DNA from: Bacteroidales bacterium
GTDB lineage: Bacteria; Bacteroidota; Bacteroidia; Bacteroidales; F082
Assembly: GCA_028277395.1 (NCBI GenBank)
Contig: JANQGJ010000017.1
Coordinates: 1-64,000, forward strand
Direction: 5' to 3'
DNA length: 64,000 bases
This document shows, in pieces, positions 1-9,436 of this stretch; positions within the stretch are counted from its first letter, which is position 1; the number at the start of each line of letters is the position of its first letter. The notes under the pieces were generated by a model. The model saw nothing but the letters and a program-made list of their open reading frames with translations. It had not been told where the DNA came from and did not search any database. Made by a program: the position numbers and the translations under genes.

Positions 1-369
1 TTTTAACTTGCCCGTTTCTTCACCAATCTTTATACTGTAATATTCGTATGGAGAAAACTTCCTGGTATTTTTTAATATTTCATAAAAACTTACACCATTT
101 GTTAGTTCCGACACGAAATGTTTTATTTGCTTTTTGTCCTTTTCGTTCTTAAACCCGTTAGACACAAGATTTAGCGCACTTACCAGGTTAATACCTGATG
201 ATAACAGTACACTCAGATCATTGTAAAATACCTGTTTCTTCTTGTTTGAGAATCCTCCAAACCCTGAAAAGCGTTCTTTCAGATCAAAAACAGGCATGGA
301 AAATCCAGGTGATTCCTTTTTTTTCTTAACGGATTTAAAAGTACTTTTTGGAATCTCAATTCCTGACAT
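1..369 (-). CDS. type II secretion system F family protein, N-terminal part (cut by window edge)
   Basis: Only the first 123 codons, read leftwards from an ATG at 369, are inside the window. After a basic head (KKKK near residue 15), residues ~45-122 carry the pattern of the first GspF/PilC domain: FYNDLSVLLSSGINLVSAL, then a GEETGKL ending at the boundary. Family members are the polytopic inner-membrane platform of type II secretion and type IV pilus machines, linking the assembly ATPase to (pseudo)pilin extraction. No membrane helix is visible, which fits, because in the family the first helix follows this domain. Whether GspE- or GspD-like partners lie beyond the edge cannot be seen. Confidence 0.8.
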   Translation of the reverse strand, partial: MSGIEIPKSTFKSVKKKKESPGFSMPVFDLKERFSGFGGFSNKKKQVFYNDLSVLLSSGINLVSALNLVSNGFKNEKDKKQIKHFVSELTNGVSFYEILKNTRKFSPYEYYSIKIGEETGKLK

Positions 370-1029
370 TTTTAAGCAATTACATTAATAGTTATTACTT
401 AATTGCAAAACCTAACCGAAAATGTCTTTTTTTAGGAGATTTTTTCCAAAAAGACTTAAATTTTTAACTTCACTGCTCAATGGTTCGATAGTTTCAATGG
501 CTCAATTGTTATGATTGTTCGATTGCTCTGACTGTTCAATTGTTTCAATGGCTCGATTGCTCTGATTGCTACATTGCCTGCCTGCCGGAATGTGGAGGTA
601 GGTTCGATTGTTAACAAATATTGCTGGTTAAAACTTTTCATATAACATTAGAATAGAAGAATAGTTAAGTAATCATCTCGTAATTATCAAATCTTCAATT
701 TGCCTTTAACTACAAAACCTTCATGAAAAGAAGACAGTATGGGTTAGAGAGCAAGTATTGGAACGAGTTAAAATACCCAACACTTTCAATTTCTCTTCCG
801 GCATCAACACTTAAATTTTCAAATCTCCAAAATTGTCTCATCTTCAAATTCTCAAATCTTCAAATCTAATTGTCTTCAAATTTTATCACTCCCGAAACAA
901 CCCTAACAACAAATTCTATGTCTAATGTTTCGGTAATCAGGTTATTGGTTGTTAATTGTATCTTTATTGTTTCTTAATATAAAAACTGTAACTTGCGACC
1001 ATTATTATTATTTGCAAATACGACCGGTT
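370..1029. repeat. non-coding spacer with degenerate low-complexity repeats
   Basis: I see no supportable gene here. Positions ~475-620 are built from degenerate units around ATTG, TTCGATTG and CAATGG. GTTTCAATGGCTC occurs at 491-503 and 542-554, and CGATTGCTCTGA at 520-531 and 554-565. A GC-richer patch, CCTGCCTGCCGG, follows at about 578-589. A second patch, ~810-880, is made of short units such as TCAAATCT and TCTTCAAAT. Both lack an open frame of useful length. They look like drifted intergenic simple repeats between two divergently transcribed genes. Their function is unknown. Confidence 0.6.
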
Positions 1030-4000
1030 TTGATAGTAAAATACACCAGATCATTATTAGTAATTTTATTACTTACGACTTCCTGTTTGGCATATTCACA
1101 GGTTCCGCTACAGGTTGAGGAACTTCCTTCCATTGAAAACCCTCCTCCAAATGATTACAGCCGTGACACACTTGTAAAGTGGGTGCTGGAGATTCTTGAA
1201 GGATATGGAGGTAAAATAGATACTGCATCAATAACTTATACCGGCGACAGAAGGGCATTGGGAAGATACTATGACGGAGATGATATAGGGCTTGAAAAAG
1301 GTCTTATTATTTCAAATGGCAAGGTAGAAAGTGCAGAGGGCCCGAACCTCACAGGTTCCATGAGTGATGAATTTGACACTTTTAATCCTGACCCACTAAA
1401 TCCAGATCCAACAGGAAATGAATTATTGCTCAAGATGTATAAAGCTATTGGTGTGGATACAGCTATTTTTTATACAGGTGATGATGCAGTGCTGGAATTT
1501 AAATATCAACCTTATGGCGACCAGATACTGATGGATTATGTATTCGGATCTGAAGAATGGGGATCATCAAGATTTCAGGCTCTTGATGTGGACATGTCTG
1601 ATTTTCCAAACACACCTCAGGTTCCTGATATGTTTGGTATTTTTATTTACACAAATCCAAATGAACTAGAAAACCTTGCTATCCTGCCGAATATTTCGAA
1701 TCCCGCACCAGATGATCCATACTTATGGGTAAATGTCATAAATGTAAATCAAAATGACAGGCCATCATATTTTAAACCGAACCCTGACGGTTCCCCTCCT
1801 TTTGGAACGGATTATGGAACCCAGTTTGATGGATTTACCAGTACTGTTGGTGATCATGGGCCTCTTAAAGTTAATAAAACACAGGTAAACCCTTGTGGCT
1901 GGTACACTGTTAAAATTGCAATTGAGGATTTCTTATGGACAAGTACGGATCCATCTATTGAGGATGGGTTTAAATTTAACTCTGCTATTTTCCTTGGTGA
2001 AAAATCGTTGTCAAGCAATGTGCAGCTTACGGGTTATATGTACCCTGATTATACCCTTGATACTATTTTTACCAACAATGAATTTTATGGTGACCTCATT
2101 CCGGACTGTAACGATATTGAAGCTGTTTTTACCCTTGAACATGCTGTTAACGGTGATTTCCACATACCATATATTGTAAAACCTGACATTATTGCTCATA
2201 ATGTCCAGGTAGAATACGAAGATGGGACAATTATCACAAATGATACTATTCTGTTTTCTGCCGGAGAAACAGAAAAGAAAATTATAATCAAAGCTATCAA
2301 TGTAACTGCTGATTTTCCAAATGCAGTATTAACTTTCAAGGAAGATCCATGTAATACCCTAAATCCTTTTTCCGGAGCTTATAATGGAGAAATACCTTTT
2401 CGACTTCGTCAAAATATTCCAATCACATTTAGCGATTCACCAAAGGAATATGAGGCTTATTGTAAAGAAACTATAGACCTGACAATAACTGACATATCAC
2501 AAGGTGGTGTTGTGCCTCTTGATTATTACTGGAATGGTGGATTTCCGCCACATGACACGATAAGTTACCAGGTTCAGAATGATCCTGATATGGTTACTAT
2601 TGTTGTAAATGACGGGTGTGGAAATGAGTCAACAGCAGAAATTCGAATAGAGAATAAAGAGATCGAACTGAAGCCCTTACAAGCATATTTATGCGGACCA
2701 GGGCAGGTAACAGATGTTCCTGTGCAAGTTGAAAACCCCAATTTCAGTGATTATTCAATAACCCACGTACGATGGTATAAAATTACTCCATTTCAGGAGT
2801 TGGGAGAAGCTGATAGCGACATTATCACTGTGGCTTATGATGAAGTTGTTGGAGCAGATATCTGGCAATGTGGTTATGAAGTTACAGATATATGTGGAGG
2901 TACACAAACCGGAGTTATTGAAGTTAACCAGTCAAAACTAACTCTTGGCGACGATGTTAATATTTGTAATGGGGAATCAACAGAACTTATTGCTTTTGCT
3001 GAGGCTCAGTCGTTTGAGTGGTATGACACCATTAATCCCGGGGTTACTTTGTCGGACACAAACTTTGTTGTGGTTAGCCCTTCCATCACTACGGTTTATG
3101 CACTTACTATTAAAGATAACTGTGATGAATGGCAAACGGCTTATATAACTGTATTTGTTGATCAGTTTATCCCAATGATAACAATTGATCCTATTTCTGC
3201 TGAAATTTGTCCCGGAGAACCTGTTACACTTACAGCCAACGATGCCGTTTCGTGGCATTGGTCGCCGGGTGATGAAGCCACACAGTCGATTACTTTTAAT
3301 CCTATGATTCCTGATGTATATCAATATACTTTAACTTCATCCTCTGAATATTGTATTGACAAGGTTGCTACAGCTTCGTTTGAAGTATTTCCAAAGCCGG
3401 TAGCTGAATTTACTTTTGATCCTGATGAAGGTGCATGTACCGGGGAAACCATTAGTTTTGACTATTCTGAAATTGTAACAAATGAAACTTTTATTTGGGA
3501 TTTCGATGATGGTTCACCTGTAAGCACATTTGAAAACCCGACACATGTTTATACAACTGCCGGAACTTACAACGTAAAACTACATGTTGATAAATATATC
3601 TGTGAAAATGATACCTCAATGATGATCACCATTAATCCTTTGCCAACACCTGAGTTTGATTATGACCAGCAGCCGGCAAACGGATGTTTACCTGTAGAGG
3701 TTGATTTTACCGATCAGTCAGCCGATGTTTCTTCATCAGCTGAATATGAATGGTCTTTTGGTGACGGTTCCACAGGAAACGACAAGGGCAACACATCTCA
3801 CACATATTCTGATCCTGGATTATACACCGTTTCATTACAGATAAACAATACCCAACGTTGTTCGCAAACAATAGTTAAACCAAATATTATCCAGGTAAAT
3901 CCCAATCCTGTTGCGGATTTTGAGCCAGATCCTCCTATTTCAACTATGGATACACCGGAGATTGATTTTATTAACCTCACTGTCAGCGATACGGCAATAG

Positions 4001-4437
4001 ATACCTATGAATGGAATTTTGGTGATAATTCAGCACTTGTCTACGATGAAAACCCTTCACATATATATGCACAGGCAGGTAATTATGATGTGTTGCTTGT
4101 AGTAATAACAGAAAACGGTTGTATTGATTCAGTTAGCGGAAAAGTTGCACTGACAGAAGAAGTAAAGCTGTTTATTCCAAATGCATTCACACCTAACGGT
4201 GATGGAATTAATGATGTATTTGAAATAAAAGGAACACCTGTTGCAGATTACAACCTTTATATTTACAACAGATGGGGACAGGTCATCTGGAGTACACATA
4301 CATTCAGTGAATTCTGGGATGGAACAGATCGTAAAGGAAACCCTGTACCATCAGGAAGTTATGTATACCAGATTGTGGGAACTGATTACCTGTTGAAGTC
4401 AATTAAATATGATGGTACTGTTACAGTAATCAGATAA
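1030..4437 (+). CDS. secreted surface protein: choice-of-anchor L domain, PKD domains, gliding-motility/T9SS type B C-terminus
   Basis: A large exported protein of about 1135 residues. No ATG exists at the 5' end. TTG at 1030 gives a normal signal peptide (MIVKYTRSLLVILLLTTSC, then AYSQ), while the farther TTG at 949 would add 27 residues before it, so 1030 is preferred. Residues ~60-300 resemble the choice-of-anchor L domain (GLIISNG, FGSEEW, FGIFIY). Three PKD-like folds follow near residues 822, 905 and 992, marked by WDFDDGSP, WSFGDGS and WNFGDNS. The last ~90 residues (from about 1045) are the gliding-motility C-terminal/T9SS type B sorting domain: PNAFTPNGDGINDVF, IYNRWGQ, WDGTDRKGNPVPSGSYVY. 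In the family this tail directs export across the outer membrane by T9SS. The substrate is unknown; adhesion is an inference from the PKD folds. Confidence 0.85.
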   Translation: MIVKYTRSLLVILLLTTSCLAYSQVPLQVEELPSIENPPPNDYSRDTLVKWVLEILEGYGGKIDTASITYTGDRRALGRYYDGDDIGLEKGLIISNGKVESAEGPNLTGSMSDEFDTFNPDPLNPDPTGNELLLKMYKAIGVDTAIFYTGDDAVLEFKYQPYGDQILMDYVFGSEEWGSSRFQALDVDMSDFPNTPQVPDMFGIFIYTNPNELENLAILPNISNPAPDDPYLWVNVINVNQNDRPSYFKPNPDGSPPFGTDYGTQFDGFTSTVGDHGPLKVNKTQVNPCGWYTVKIAIEDFLWTSTDPSIEDGFKFNSAIFLGEKSLSSNVQLTGYMYPDYTLDTIFTNNEFYGDLIPDCNDIEAVFTLEHAVNGDFHIPYIVKPDIIAHNVQVEYEDGTIITNDTILFSAGETEKKIIIKAINVTADFPNAVLTFKEDPCNTLNPFSGAYNGEIPFRLRQNIPITFSDSPKEYEAYCKETIDLTITDISQGGVVPLDYYWNGGFPPHDTISYQVQNDPDMVTIVVNDGCGNESTAEIRIENKEIELKPLQAYLCGPGQVTDVPVQVENPNFSDYSITHVRWYKITPFQELGEADSDIITVAYDEVVGADIWQCGYEVTDICGGTQTGVIEVNQSKLTLGDDVNICNGESTELIAFAEAQSFEWYDTINPGVTLSDTNFVVVSPSITTVYALTIKDNCDEWQTAYITVFVDQFIPMITIDPISAEICPGEPVTLTANDAVSWHWSPGDEATQSITFNPMIPDVYQYTLTSSSEYCIDKVATASFEVFPKPVAEFTFDPDEGACTGETISFDYSEIVTNETFIWDFDDGSPVSTFENPTHVYTTAGTYNVKLHVDKYICENDTSMMITINPLPTPEFDYDQQPANGCLPVEVDFTDQSADVSSSAEYEWSFGDGSTGNDKGNTSHTYSDPGLYTVSLQINNTQRCSQTIVKPNIIQVNPNPVADFEPDPPISTMDTPEIDFINLTVSDTAIDTYEWNFGDNSALVYDENPSHIYAQAGNYDVLLVVITENGCIDSVSGKVALTEEVKLFIPNAFTPNGDGINDVFEIKGTPVADYNLYIYNRWGQVIWSTHTFSEFWDGTDRKGNPVPSGSYVYQIVGTDYLLKSIKYDGTVTVIR

Positions 4438-4572
4438 ACAATGTAGCTGGTGTGTCCGTTTCCGGGTATTGTCTTTCTAAATGAAGAAATGTGGGTTATA
4501 ATAGTGGTTGTTTTCACAAAATAGTTACCTGAAAAGGCTCATACCTGAATTTTTAGCCTAAAAATAGGAAAA

Positions 4573-4661
4573 GTAACGAAAATGTAACGCTTTCTGTAAA
4601 TGAAGTAACGGAAATGTAATGCTCTTTTTATATCCAAACAGTAATAATTATTGTTGTTTTG
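4573..4661 (+). promoter_or_regulatory. four-box GTAACG operator-like array with a -7-like element
   Basis: GTAACG occurs at 4573-4578, 4584-4589 and 4605-4610, and GTAATG at 4616-4621, all direct repeats with start-to-start spacings 11, 21 and 11 bp (one, two and one helical turns). Exactly 32 bp after the last box lies TTGTTTTG (4654-4661), one mismatch from the Bacteroidota -7 consensus TAnnTTTG. The same spacings recur at 52313-52401 on the other strand, and 24 bp (4568-4591) are identical to the reverse complement of 52383-52406. Boxes on one helix face just upstream of a core promoter suggest an activator site. The regulator is unknown and no clear gene follows. Confidence 0.6.
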
Positions 4662-5074
4662 AATTGTAATTTTTTATAAGAGTTACAAGTAGTTCATTAT
4701 AATATCTGTTGTTAGGTTTCAGTGGTTTTAAATAGTTAATGCAACCAACACTTATGAATTTGGAAGTTTTCATAGCAGTCTTACCATTTCATAAAGTGGC
4801 ATCTAACTCTAAAACCAGCTTCCCCTGTATGTGGTCATAAAATCATATTATAATTCCTCAAATTACGAAAGACCAAATTCCTACTTTTGGCAATGTATTA
4901 TTGTAATTATGTGGTGACTACTTGGGGGAAGCGCTTTTAAATGCGTATGAATAAATCCATTTTGAAGTACCTTAAGAACTTCAGAGATTAGCCAGACACT
5001 TGAAGAGCTATAGCAAACCCTCTATCATTACTATGCTTTCAGAACACGACACAATTATCTTCTACGATTTTTAC

Positions 5075-5082
5075 TACTTTTG
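5075..5082 (+). promoter_or_regulatory. -7 element of the trpS promoter (TACTTTTG)
   Basis: TACTTTTG matches the Bacteroidota -7 consensus TAnnTTTG and ends 23 bp before the trpS ATG. No clear TTTG is seen at the -33 position, so the call rests on the -7 match and its distance to the gene. Confidence 0.5.
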
Positions 5083-5105
5083 CACTCCTAAAACTTAGAA
5101 TAACA

Positions 5106-6122
5106 ATGAGTAACAAAGAAATAGTAGTAAGTGGTATCAGACCAACCGGAAATTTACATCTTGGGAATTATTTTGGTGCAGTTAAAAATTTTGTGAAAAT
5201 GCAGGAAGCCGGCGGATGCTTCTTTTTTATTGCAGATTATCACTCCCTTACAACACATCCTACTCCCGGTGACCTGCAAAGCAATGTAAAGCAGGTGTTA
5301 ATTGAATATTTGGCTGCAGGACTCGACCCCGATAAATCCACATTATATCTTCAAAGCGATGTGCCCGAAACTGCCGAACTATATCTGTTTCTGAATATGA
5401 ATGCCTACCTGGGCGAACTGGAAAGGGTTACCACTTTTAAAGATAAAGCCCGTAAACAGCCTAATAATGTTAATGCAGGGTTACTTACCTATCCAACACT
5501 TATGGCTGCCGATATAATTATCCACAAAGCTGCAAAAGTACCTGTTGGTAAAGACCAGGAACAAAATCTTGAAATGACAAGGACTTTTGCACGCAGGTTT
5601 AACCATATGTATAAAACGGAATATTTCCCAATTCCAACAGCTTATAATTTTGGAGAGCAACTTGTAAAAATACCTGGACTGGATGGCAGTGGCAAAATGG
5701 GAAAATCAGAAGGGGAAGGAAATGCAATTTTTCTGAACGACGACCCAAAAAAACTTAGGAAAAAAGTAATGCGTGCTGTATCTGACAGTGGCCCTACAGA
5801 AATGAACCAGGAAAAACCGGAAGCTATCCAGAACCTGTTTTCACTGATGGATATTGTTACAAAACCTGAAATTGTTGAACAGTTTAATACACAATACAAC
5901 GACTGTACTATCCGCTACGGTGATCTGAAAAAACAGCTTGCCGAAGATATGATAAACTTTACCGAACCATTCCGTGAAAAAATAGCAGAGCTTTCATCTA
6001 ATGATGATTACATAAAAAAAGTGATGAATATGGGTGCTGAAAAAGCTCGTGAAAGTGCCAGAAAAACTGTAGAAGAAGTCAGGGAAATAATAGGTTTCAG
6101 AAAATATTATACTGTACAATAG
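5106..6122 (+). CDS. trpS: tryptophan--tRNA ligase
   Basis: Charges tRNA-Trp with tryptophan using ATP in the cytosol. The 338-residue length is normal for bacterial TrpRS. The class I signature motifs are present: GIRPTGNLHLGN at residues 10-21 (HIGH-type) and GSGKMGKSEG near 196 (KMSKS-type). Conserved segments such as FIADYHSL and TYPTLMAADII support the family. ATG at 5106 follows a -7 element at the expected distance. It is followed 75 bp later by an ATPase gene with its own promoter, so it is probably monocistronic. Confidence 0.97.
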   Translation: MSNKEIVVSGIRPTGNLHLGNYFGAVKNFVKMQEAGGCFFFIADYHSLTTHPTPGDLQSNVKQVLIEYLAAGLDPDKSTLYLQSDVPETAELYLFLNMNAYLGELERVTTFKDKARKQPNNVNAGLLTYPTLMAADIIIHKAAKVPVGKDQEQNLEMTRTFARRFNHMYKTEYFPIPTAYNFGEQLVKIPGLDGSGKMGKSEGEGNAIFLNDDPKKLRKKVMRAVSDSGPTEMNQEKPEAIQNLFSLMDIVTKPEIVEQFNTQYNDCTIRYGDLKKQLAEDMINFTEPFREKIAELSSNDDYIKKVMNMGAEKARESARKTVEEVREIIGFRKYYTVQ

Positions 6123-6164
6123 CTATTGAAGAAACCGAACAAGTATGTAAATTGAAAGCTGAAC

Positions 6165-6193
6165 TTGCAAATTACATACTTTTCGTATATTTG
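6165..6193 (+). promoter_or_regulatory. promoter immediately upstream of the AAA ATPase gene
   Basis: TTG (6165-6167), an 18-bp spacer, then TATATTTG (6186-6193), an exact TAnnTTTG. Only CCCT separates this element from the ATG at 6198, so transcription would begin at or next to the start codon and the mRNA may be leaderless. The TTG of the -33 region is also the first possible start codon of the open frame, which argues against translation starting there. Confidence 0.55.
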
Positions 6194-6197
6194 CCCT

Positions 6198-7361
6198 ATG
6201 AATTACATTGAACGGCTTTATACTTCAAAGTTAAAGAAGTATATCGATAATTTTCCGGTGCTGGCAATTCTAGGCCCACGTCAATGTGGTAAATCGACAC
6301 TTGCCAGGCATATTTTGAAGTCATATGACAGCATATATCTGGATCTTGAAAATCCTGATGATATTAATAAGTTGAGCGAACCAAATCTATTCTTCAATCA
6401 ATACCAGGATAAGCTTGTTTGTCTGGATGAGATTCAAAGATTGCCACAGGTCTTTGAAATACTGAGAGGAGTAATTGACAGGAACAACAGAAATGCGCAA
6501 TTTATTATACTTGGTTCGGCTTCTCCTCAACTACTCAGACAAACATCAGAAACACTGGCTGGCAGAATAGTTTACCATGAACTCACTCCTTTTTTGTATG
6601 ATGAATTAAATCAGGAAAATGACACTAATACCAATGAATTTTGGTTCAGGGGAGGTTTTCCCAGAAGCATACTTGCTATTGATAATGAAATAAGTATAGT
6701 TTGGCGAAAAAACTTTATCCTTACTTTTATGGAAAAAGATATTCCAGGCCTTGGGTTTAATTATCCAGCAGAAACAATCCGAAGATTGTGGCAAATGATA
6801 GCACATTCACAGGGACAGGTAATAAATATGTCGCAACTGGGAAAATCACTTGGTATTTCGCATACAACAGTAAGGCAATATATTGATTTACTGGAGCAAA
6901 CTTATATGATAAGAGTATTGCAACCATATCATGGTAATACCAAAAAGAGAATAATTAAAACTCCAAAAGTTTATATAAGGGATACCGGAATACTACATTC
7001 ACTTTTAGGGATAATGAAAAATGAAGATTTACTTGGAAATCCTGTTGTTGGCTCATCCTGGGAATCAATGGTTATTGAAAATATTATCATGCATAATCCT
7101 GATTTTAAGAGTTCATTCTACAGAACATCCAATGGCAATGAAATAGATCTTGTACTTGAATCAGGGAATAATAAATATGTCATAGAATGTAAATTGTCAA
7201 CTTCTCCAAAACTTACAAAATCATTTTATAATGCTATTGATGATATACAGCCACAAAATACCTGGGTTGTAGCACCGGTTGATATGCCATATTACATAAA
7301 TGAAAAAATAAAAGTGTGTAATCCGGGTACTGTAATCGAAGACTTTAAAAACTTAAACTAG
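6198..7361 (+). CDS. ATP-binding protein, AAA-type with DUF4143-like C-terminus
   Basis: A 387-residue ATPase. The start is ATG 6198: the frame is open from TTG 6165, but that lies in the promoter, and family members begin a few residues before an ERxL segment, as here (MNYIERLY). Walker A is GPRQCGKST (residues 26-34) and Walker B is LVCLDEIQ (about 73-80). A winged-helix-like stretch (MSQLGKSLGISHTTVRQYID) follows, then the DUF4143 tail with a PD-(D/E)xK-like pattern (GNEIDLVLE, YVIECKLS). Such proteins are common in prokaryotes and their physiological role is poorly known. It sits alone between trpS and hflX. Confidence 0.85.
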   Translation: MNYIERLYTSKLKKYIDNFPVLAILGPRQCGKSTLARHILKSYDSIYLDLENPDDINKLSEPNLFFNQYQDKLVCLDEIQRLPQVFEILRGVIDRNNRNAQFIILGSASPQLLRQTSETLAGRIVYHELTPFLYDELNQENDTNTNEFWFRGGFPRSILAIDNEISIVWRKNFILTFMEKDIPGLGFNYPAETIRRLWQMIAHSQGQVINMSQLGKSLGISHTTVRQYIDLLEQTYMIRVLQPYHGNTKKRIIKTPKVYIRDTGILHSLLGIMKNEDLLGNPVVGSSWESMVIENIIMHNPDFKSSFYRTSNGNEIDLVLESGNNKYVIECKLSTSPKLTKSFYNAIDDIQPQNTWVVAPVDMPYYINEKIKVCNPGTVIEDFKNLN

Positions 7362-7365
7362 AACA

Positions 7366-8565
7366 TTGTTAGAGAAAAAAAATACAAACATAGACCGTGA
7401 GCCTGAAACTGCCGTAATGGTTGGATTGATTACTAATGCACAACAGAAGGAAAAGATAAACGAATACCTTGACGAGTTGGCATTTTTAATTGAAACTGCC
7501 GGAGGAAGGCCTGTTGAGAGGTTTACACAGCCACTTGACTATCCTAATTCACGAACATACGTGGGTTCTGGAAAACTGGAAGAAATTCGACAGTATGTAA
7601 AAGCTACCGAAATTGATATGGTGGTTTTCGATGATGAACTTGGCGGATCACAAATCCGGAACCTCGAAAAGGCTCTGGAATGTAAAATTCTTGACCGAAC
7701 AAATCTGATACTTGATATTTTTGCTAAACGTGCTCAAACTGCACATGCAAAGGTACAGGTTGAACTTGCACAATACCAGTACTTACTACCCCGACTGACT
7801 GGAATGTGGACTCACCTTGAACGTCAGCGTGGTGGTATTGGATTAAGAGGTCCCGGTGAAACCGAAATTGAAACAGACCGCAGGATAATCAGGGATAAAA
7901 TAAGCCTTCTTAAGAAAAAGCTTGTGCAAATTGATAAACAGAAGGCTACACAACGGAAAAACAGGGGACAGTTAATTCGAGTGGCGCTTGTAGGTTATAC
8001 AAATGTAGGTAAGTCAACTATCATGACATTGCTTAGTAAATCCGAGGTATTTGCTGAAAACAAGCTGTTTGCTACTCTTGATACCACTGTGCGCAAAGTA
8101 GTGGTCGATAACCTTCCTTTTCTACTGTCAGATACAGTTGGTTTTATCAGGAAACTGCCTCACGGACTGGTTGAGTCGTTCAAATCAACACTTGATGAAG
8201 TGAGAGAATCGGATATACTGGTACATGTTGTCGATATTAGTCATCCTGAATTTGAAGACCAGATACTTACTGTAAACCAAACCCTATCGGAAATAGGTGC
8301 AGGTGATAAAAAGGTTATTATGGTTTTCAATAAAGTTGACGCATATCAGTGGGTTGAAAAAGATGATGATGATTTAACTCCGCCCACAAAAGAAAATACA
8401 AGCTTAACCGATCTGCAAAACAGCTGGATGGCAAGAGATAATCATCCCTGTATATTTATTTCGGCAAAAACCAGGGAAAATTACCAGGAATTCAGGAAGT
8501 TACTTTACAATAACATCAGGGAAGTTCATGCCATAAGATATCCGTATAACAATTTCCTTTATTAA
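7366..8565 (+). CDS. hflX: GTPase HflX
   Basis: A ribosome-associated GTPase that in other bacteria splits stalled or stressed 70S ribosomes. It has 399 residues. The N-terminal HflX domain contains the glycine-rich GGIGLRGPGETEIETDRR, a coiled-coil linker follows (KKKLVQIDKQKATQRKNR), then the G domain with G1 GYTNVGKST (residues 210-218), G3 DTVGF (about 256) and G4 NKVD (about 322). TTG at 7366 is chosen because it gives the usual Bacteroidota opening MLEKK ahead of ETAVMVGL. It begins 4 bp after the ATPase stop, so the two are probably co-transcribed. Confidence 0.95.
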   Translation: MLEKKNTNIDREPETAVMVGLITNAQQKEKINEYLDELAFLIETAGGRPVERFTQPLDYPNSRTYVGSGKLEEIRQYVKATEIDMVVFDDELGGSQIRNLEKALECKILDRTNLILDIFAKRAQTAHAKVQVELAQYQYLLPRLTGMWTHLERQRGGIGLRGPGETEIETDRRIIRDKISLLKKKLVQIDKQKATQRKNRGQLIRVALVGYTNVGKSTIMTLLSKSEVFAENKLFATLDTTVRKVVVDNLPFLLSDTVGFIRKLPHGLVESFKSTLDEVRESDILVHVVDISHPEFEDQILTVNQTLSEIGAGDKKVIMVFNKVDAYQWVEKDDDDLTPPTKENTSLTDLQNSWMARDNHPCIFISAKTRENYQEFRKLLYNNIREVHAIRYPYNNFLY

Positions 8566-8611
8566 GTTTGGAAGCCTTTGGTTTCAGGAACAAAAGGTAT
8601 TATTTTAAATA

Positions 8612-9238
8612 ATGGACATAATAATAATTTCCATATCAATATCAGGTGGATTATTTATCCTGTTTGAGATATTTGACAAACCTGTATTGAAATATGTTTT
8701 CAAACCTTTAACAACTGTTCTTGCGATATCTCTAACCATTTTACTAACTGGTGATAAACTTACAGACTATAGTCTGTTAATATTAACTGGATTAGTGTTT
8801 TCACTTGTTGGTGATATATTTTTGATGCTTCCGTCAAATGAATTTGTTAAGGGGTTAGCTTCATTTTTGGTGGCACGTATATTTTTTACAGTTTCTTTTG
8901 TAATCGGATTTGGTCCTTATTACGAAATATTGATCCTGCTACCTATAATTATTATTGCAATGGTATTCCTCTTTAAAGTACTGCCTAAGACCAATAAACT
9001 TAAAATTCCTGTATTGTTATACTCTTTGGTCCTGGTGATATTTTTATGGCAGGCTACAGGAAGATTTTATTATCTTGGAGATACATCGGCACTTTTTACT
9101 TTTATCGGAGCTGTTTTGTTTGTTTTTTCCGATTCGGTACTTGGTTATGCCAGATTCGCAAGAAATTCAATCTTTTCTGTTATCACTATTCATGTTACCT
9201 ATTGGGGAGCTTTAGTTTTTATTGCGTTGTCTGTATAG
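8612..9238 (+). CDS. YhhN/TMEM86-family membrane protein (lysoplasmalogenase-like)
   Basis: A 208-residue polytopic membrane protein, almost entirely hydrophobic, with about seven or eight helices. Family-type motifs are GDIFLMLP near residue 70, a following phenylalanine-rich helix, and FSDSVLGYARF near residue 172. Characterised YhhN/TMEM86 members hydrolyse the vinyl-ether bond of lysoplasmalogens, but whether this organism makes plasmalogens is not visible here. ATG 8612 lies 46 bp after hflX. Confidence 0.75.
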   Translation: MDIIIISISISGGLFILFEIFDKPVLKYVFKPLTTVLAISLTILLTGDKLTDYSLLILTGLVFSLVGDIFLMLPSNEFVKGLASFLVARIFFTVSFVIGFGPYYEILILLPIIIIAMVFLFKVLPKTNKLKIPVLLYSLVLVIFLWQATGRFYYLGDTSALFTFIGAVLFVFSDSVLGYARFARNSIFSVITIHVTYWGALVFIALSV

Positions 9239-9436
9239 TCATTTTATTCTTCAAACTACTTTCACCTTGGAACACCTTGGTGGTTAAACAAATTGATCTT
9301 CATGCTTCAGGACAGTCACTCGAATAGATCCAAATGAATATAATGCGATTATTTAAAAACAATTAATTCTGATACTCTTTAGCGGGTAAGATTTTTCTAT
9401 TTAAATCGTTAGTTTTACATCCTAAAAATTAAGCAA

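Larger units (their letters stand above)
4438..5105. other. 668-bp spacer holding a box array and the trpS promoter
   Basis: No convincing gene. It holds the four-box array and -7-like element (4573-4661) and the trpS -7 element (5075-5082), each listed separately. Between them (4662-5070) only very short frames exist: a 28-codon frame on + from ATG 4754 to 4840 and a 41-codon frame on - (4648-4773). Neither has a recognisable product. If the array promoter fires rightwards, this stretch would be its transcript, so a small RNA or peptide is possible but unproven. Confidence 0.5.

Noticed and set aside
4648-4773. A 41-codon minus-strand frame (MKTSKFISVGCINYLKPL...) in the trpS upstream spacer
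   Set aside because: Length is within chance for AT-rich DNA, the frame is closed by a stop just upstream, and it overlaps the box-array promoter. No family match.
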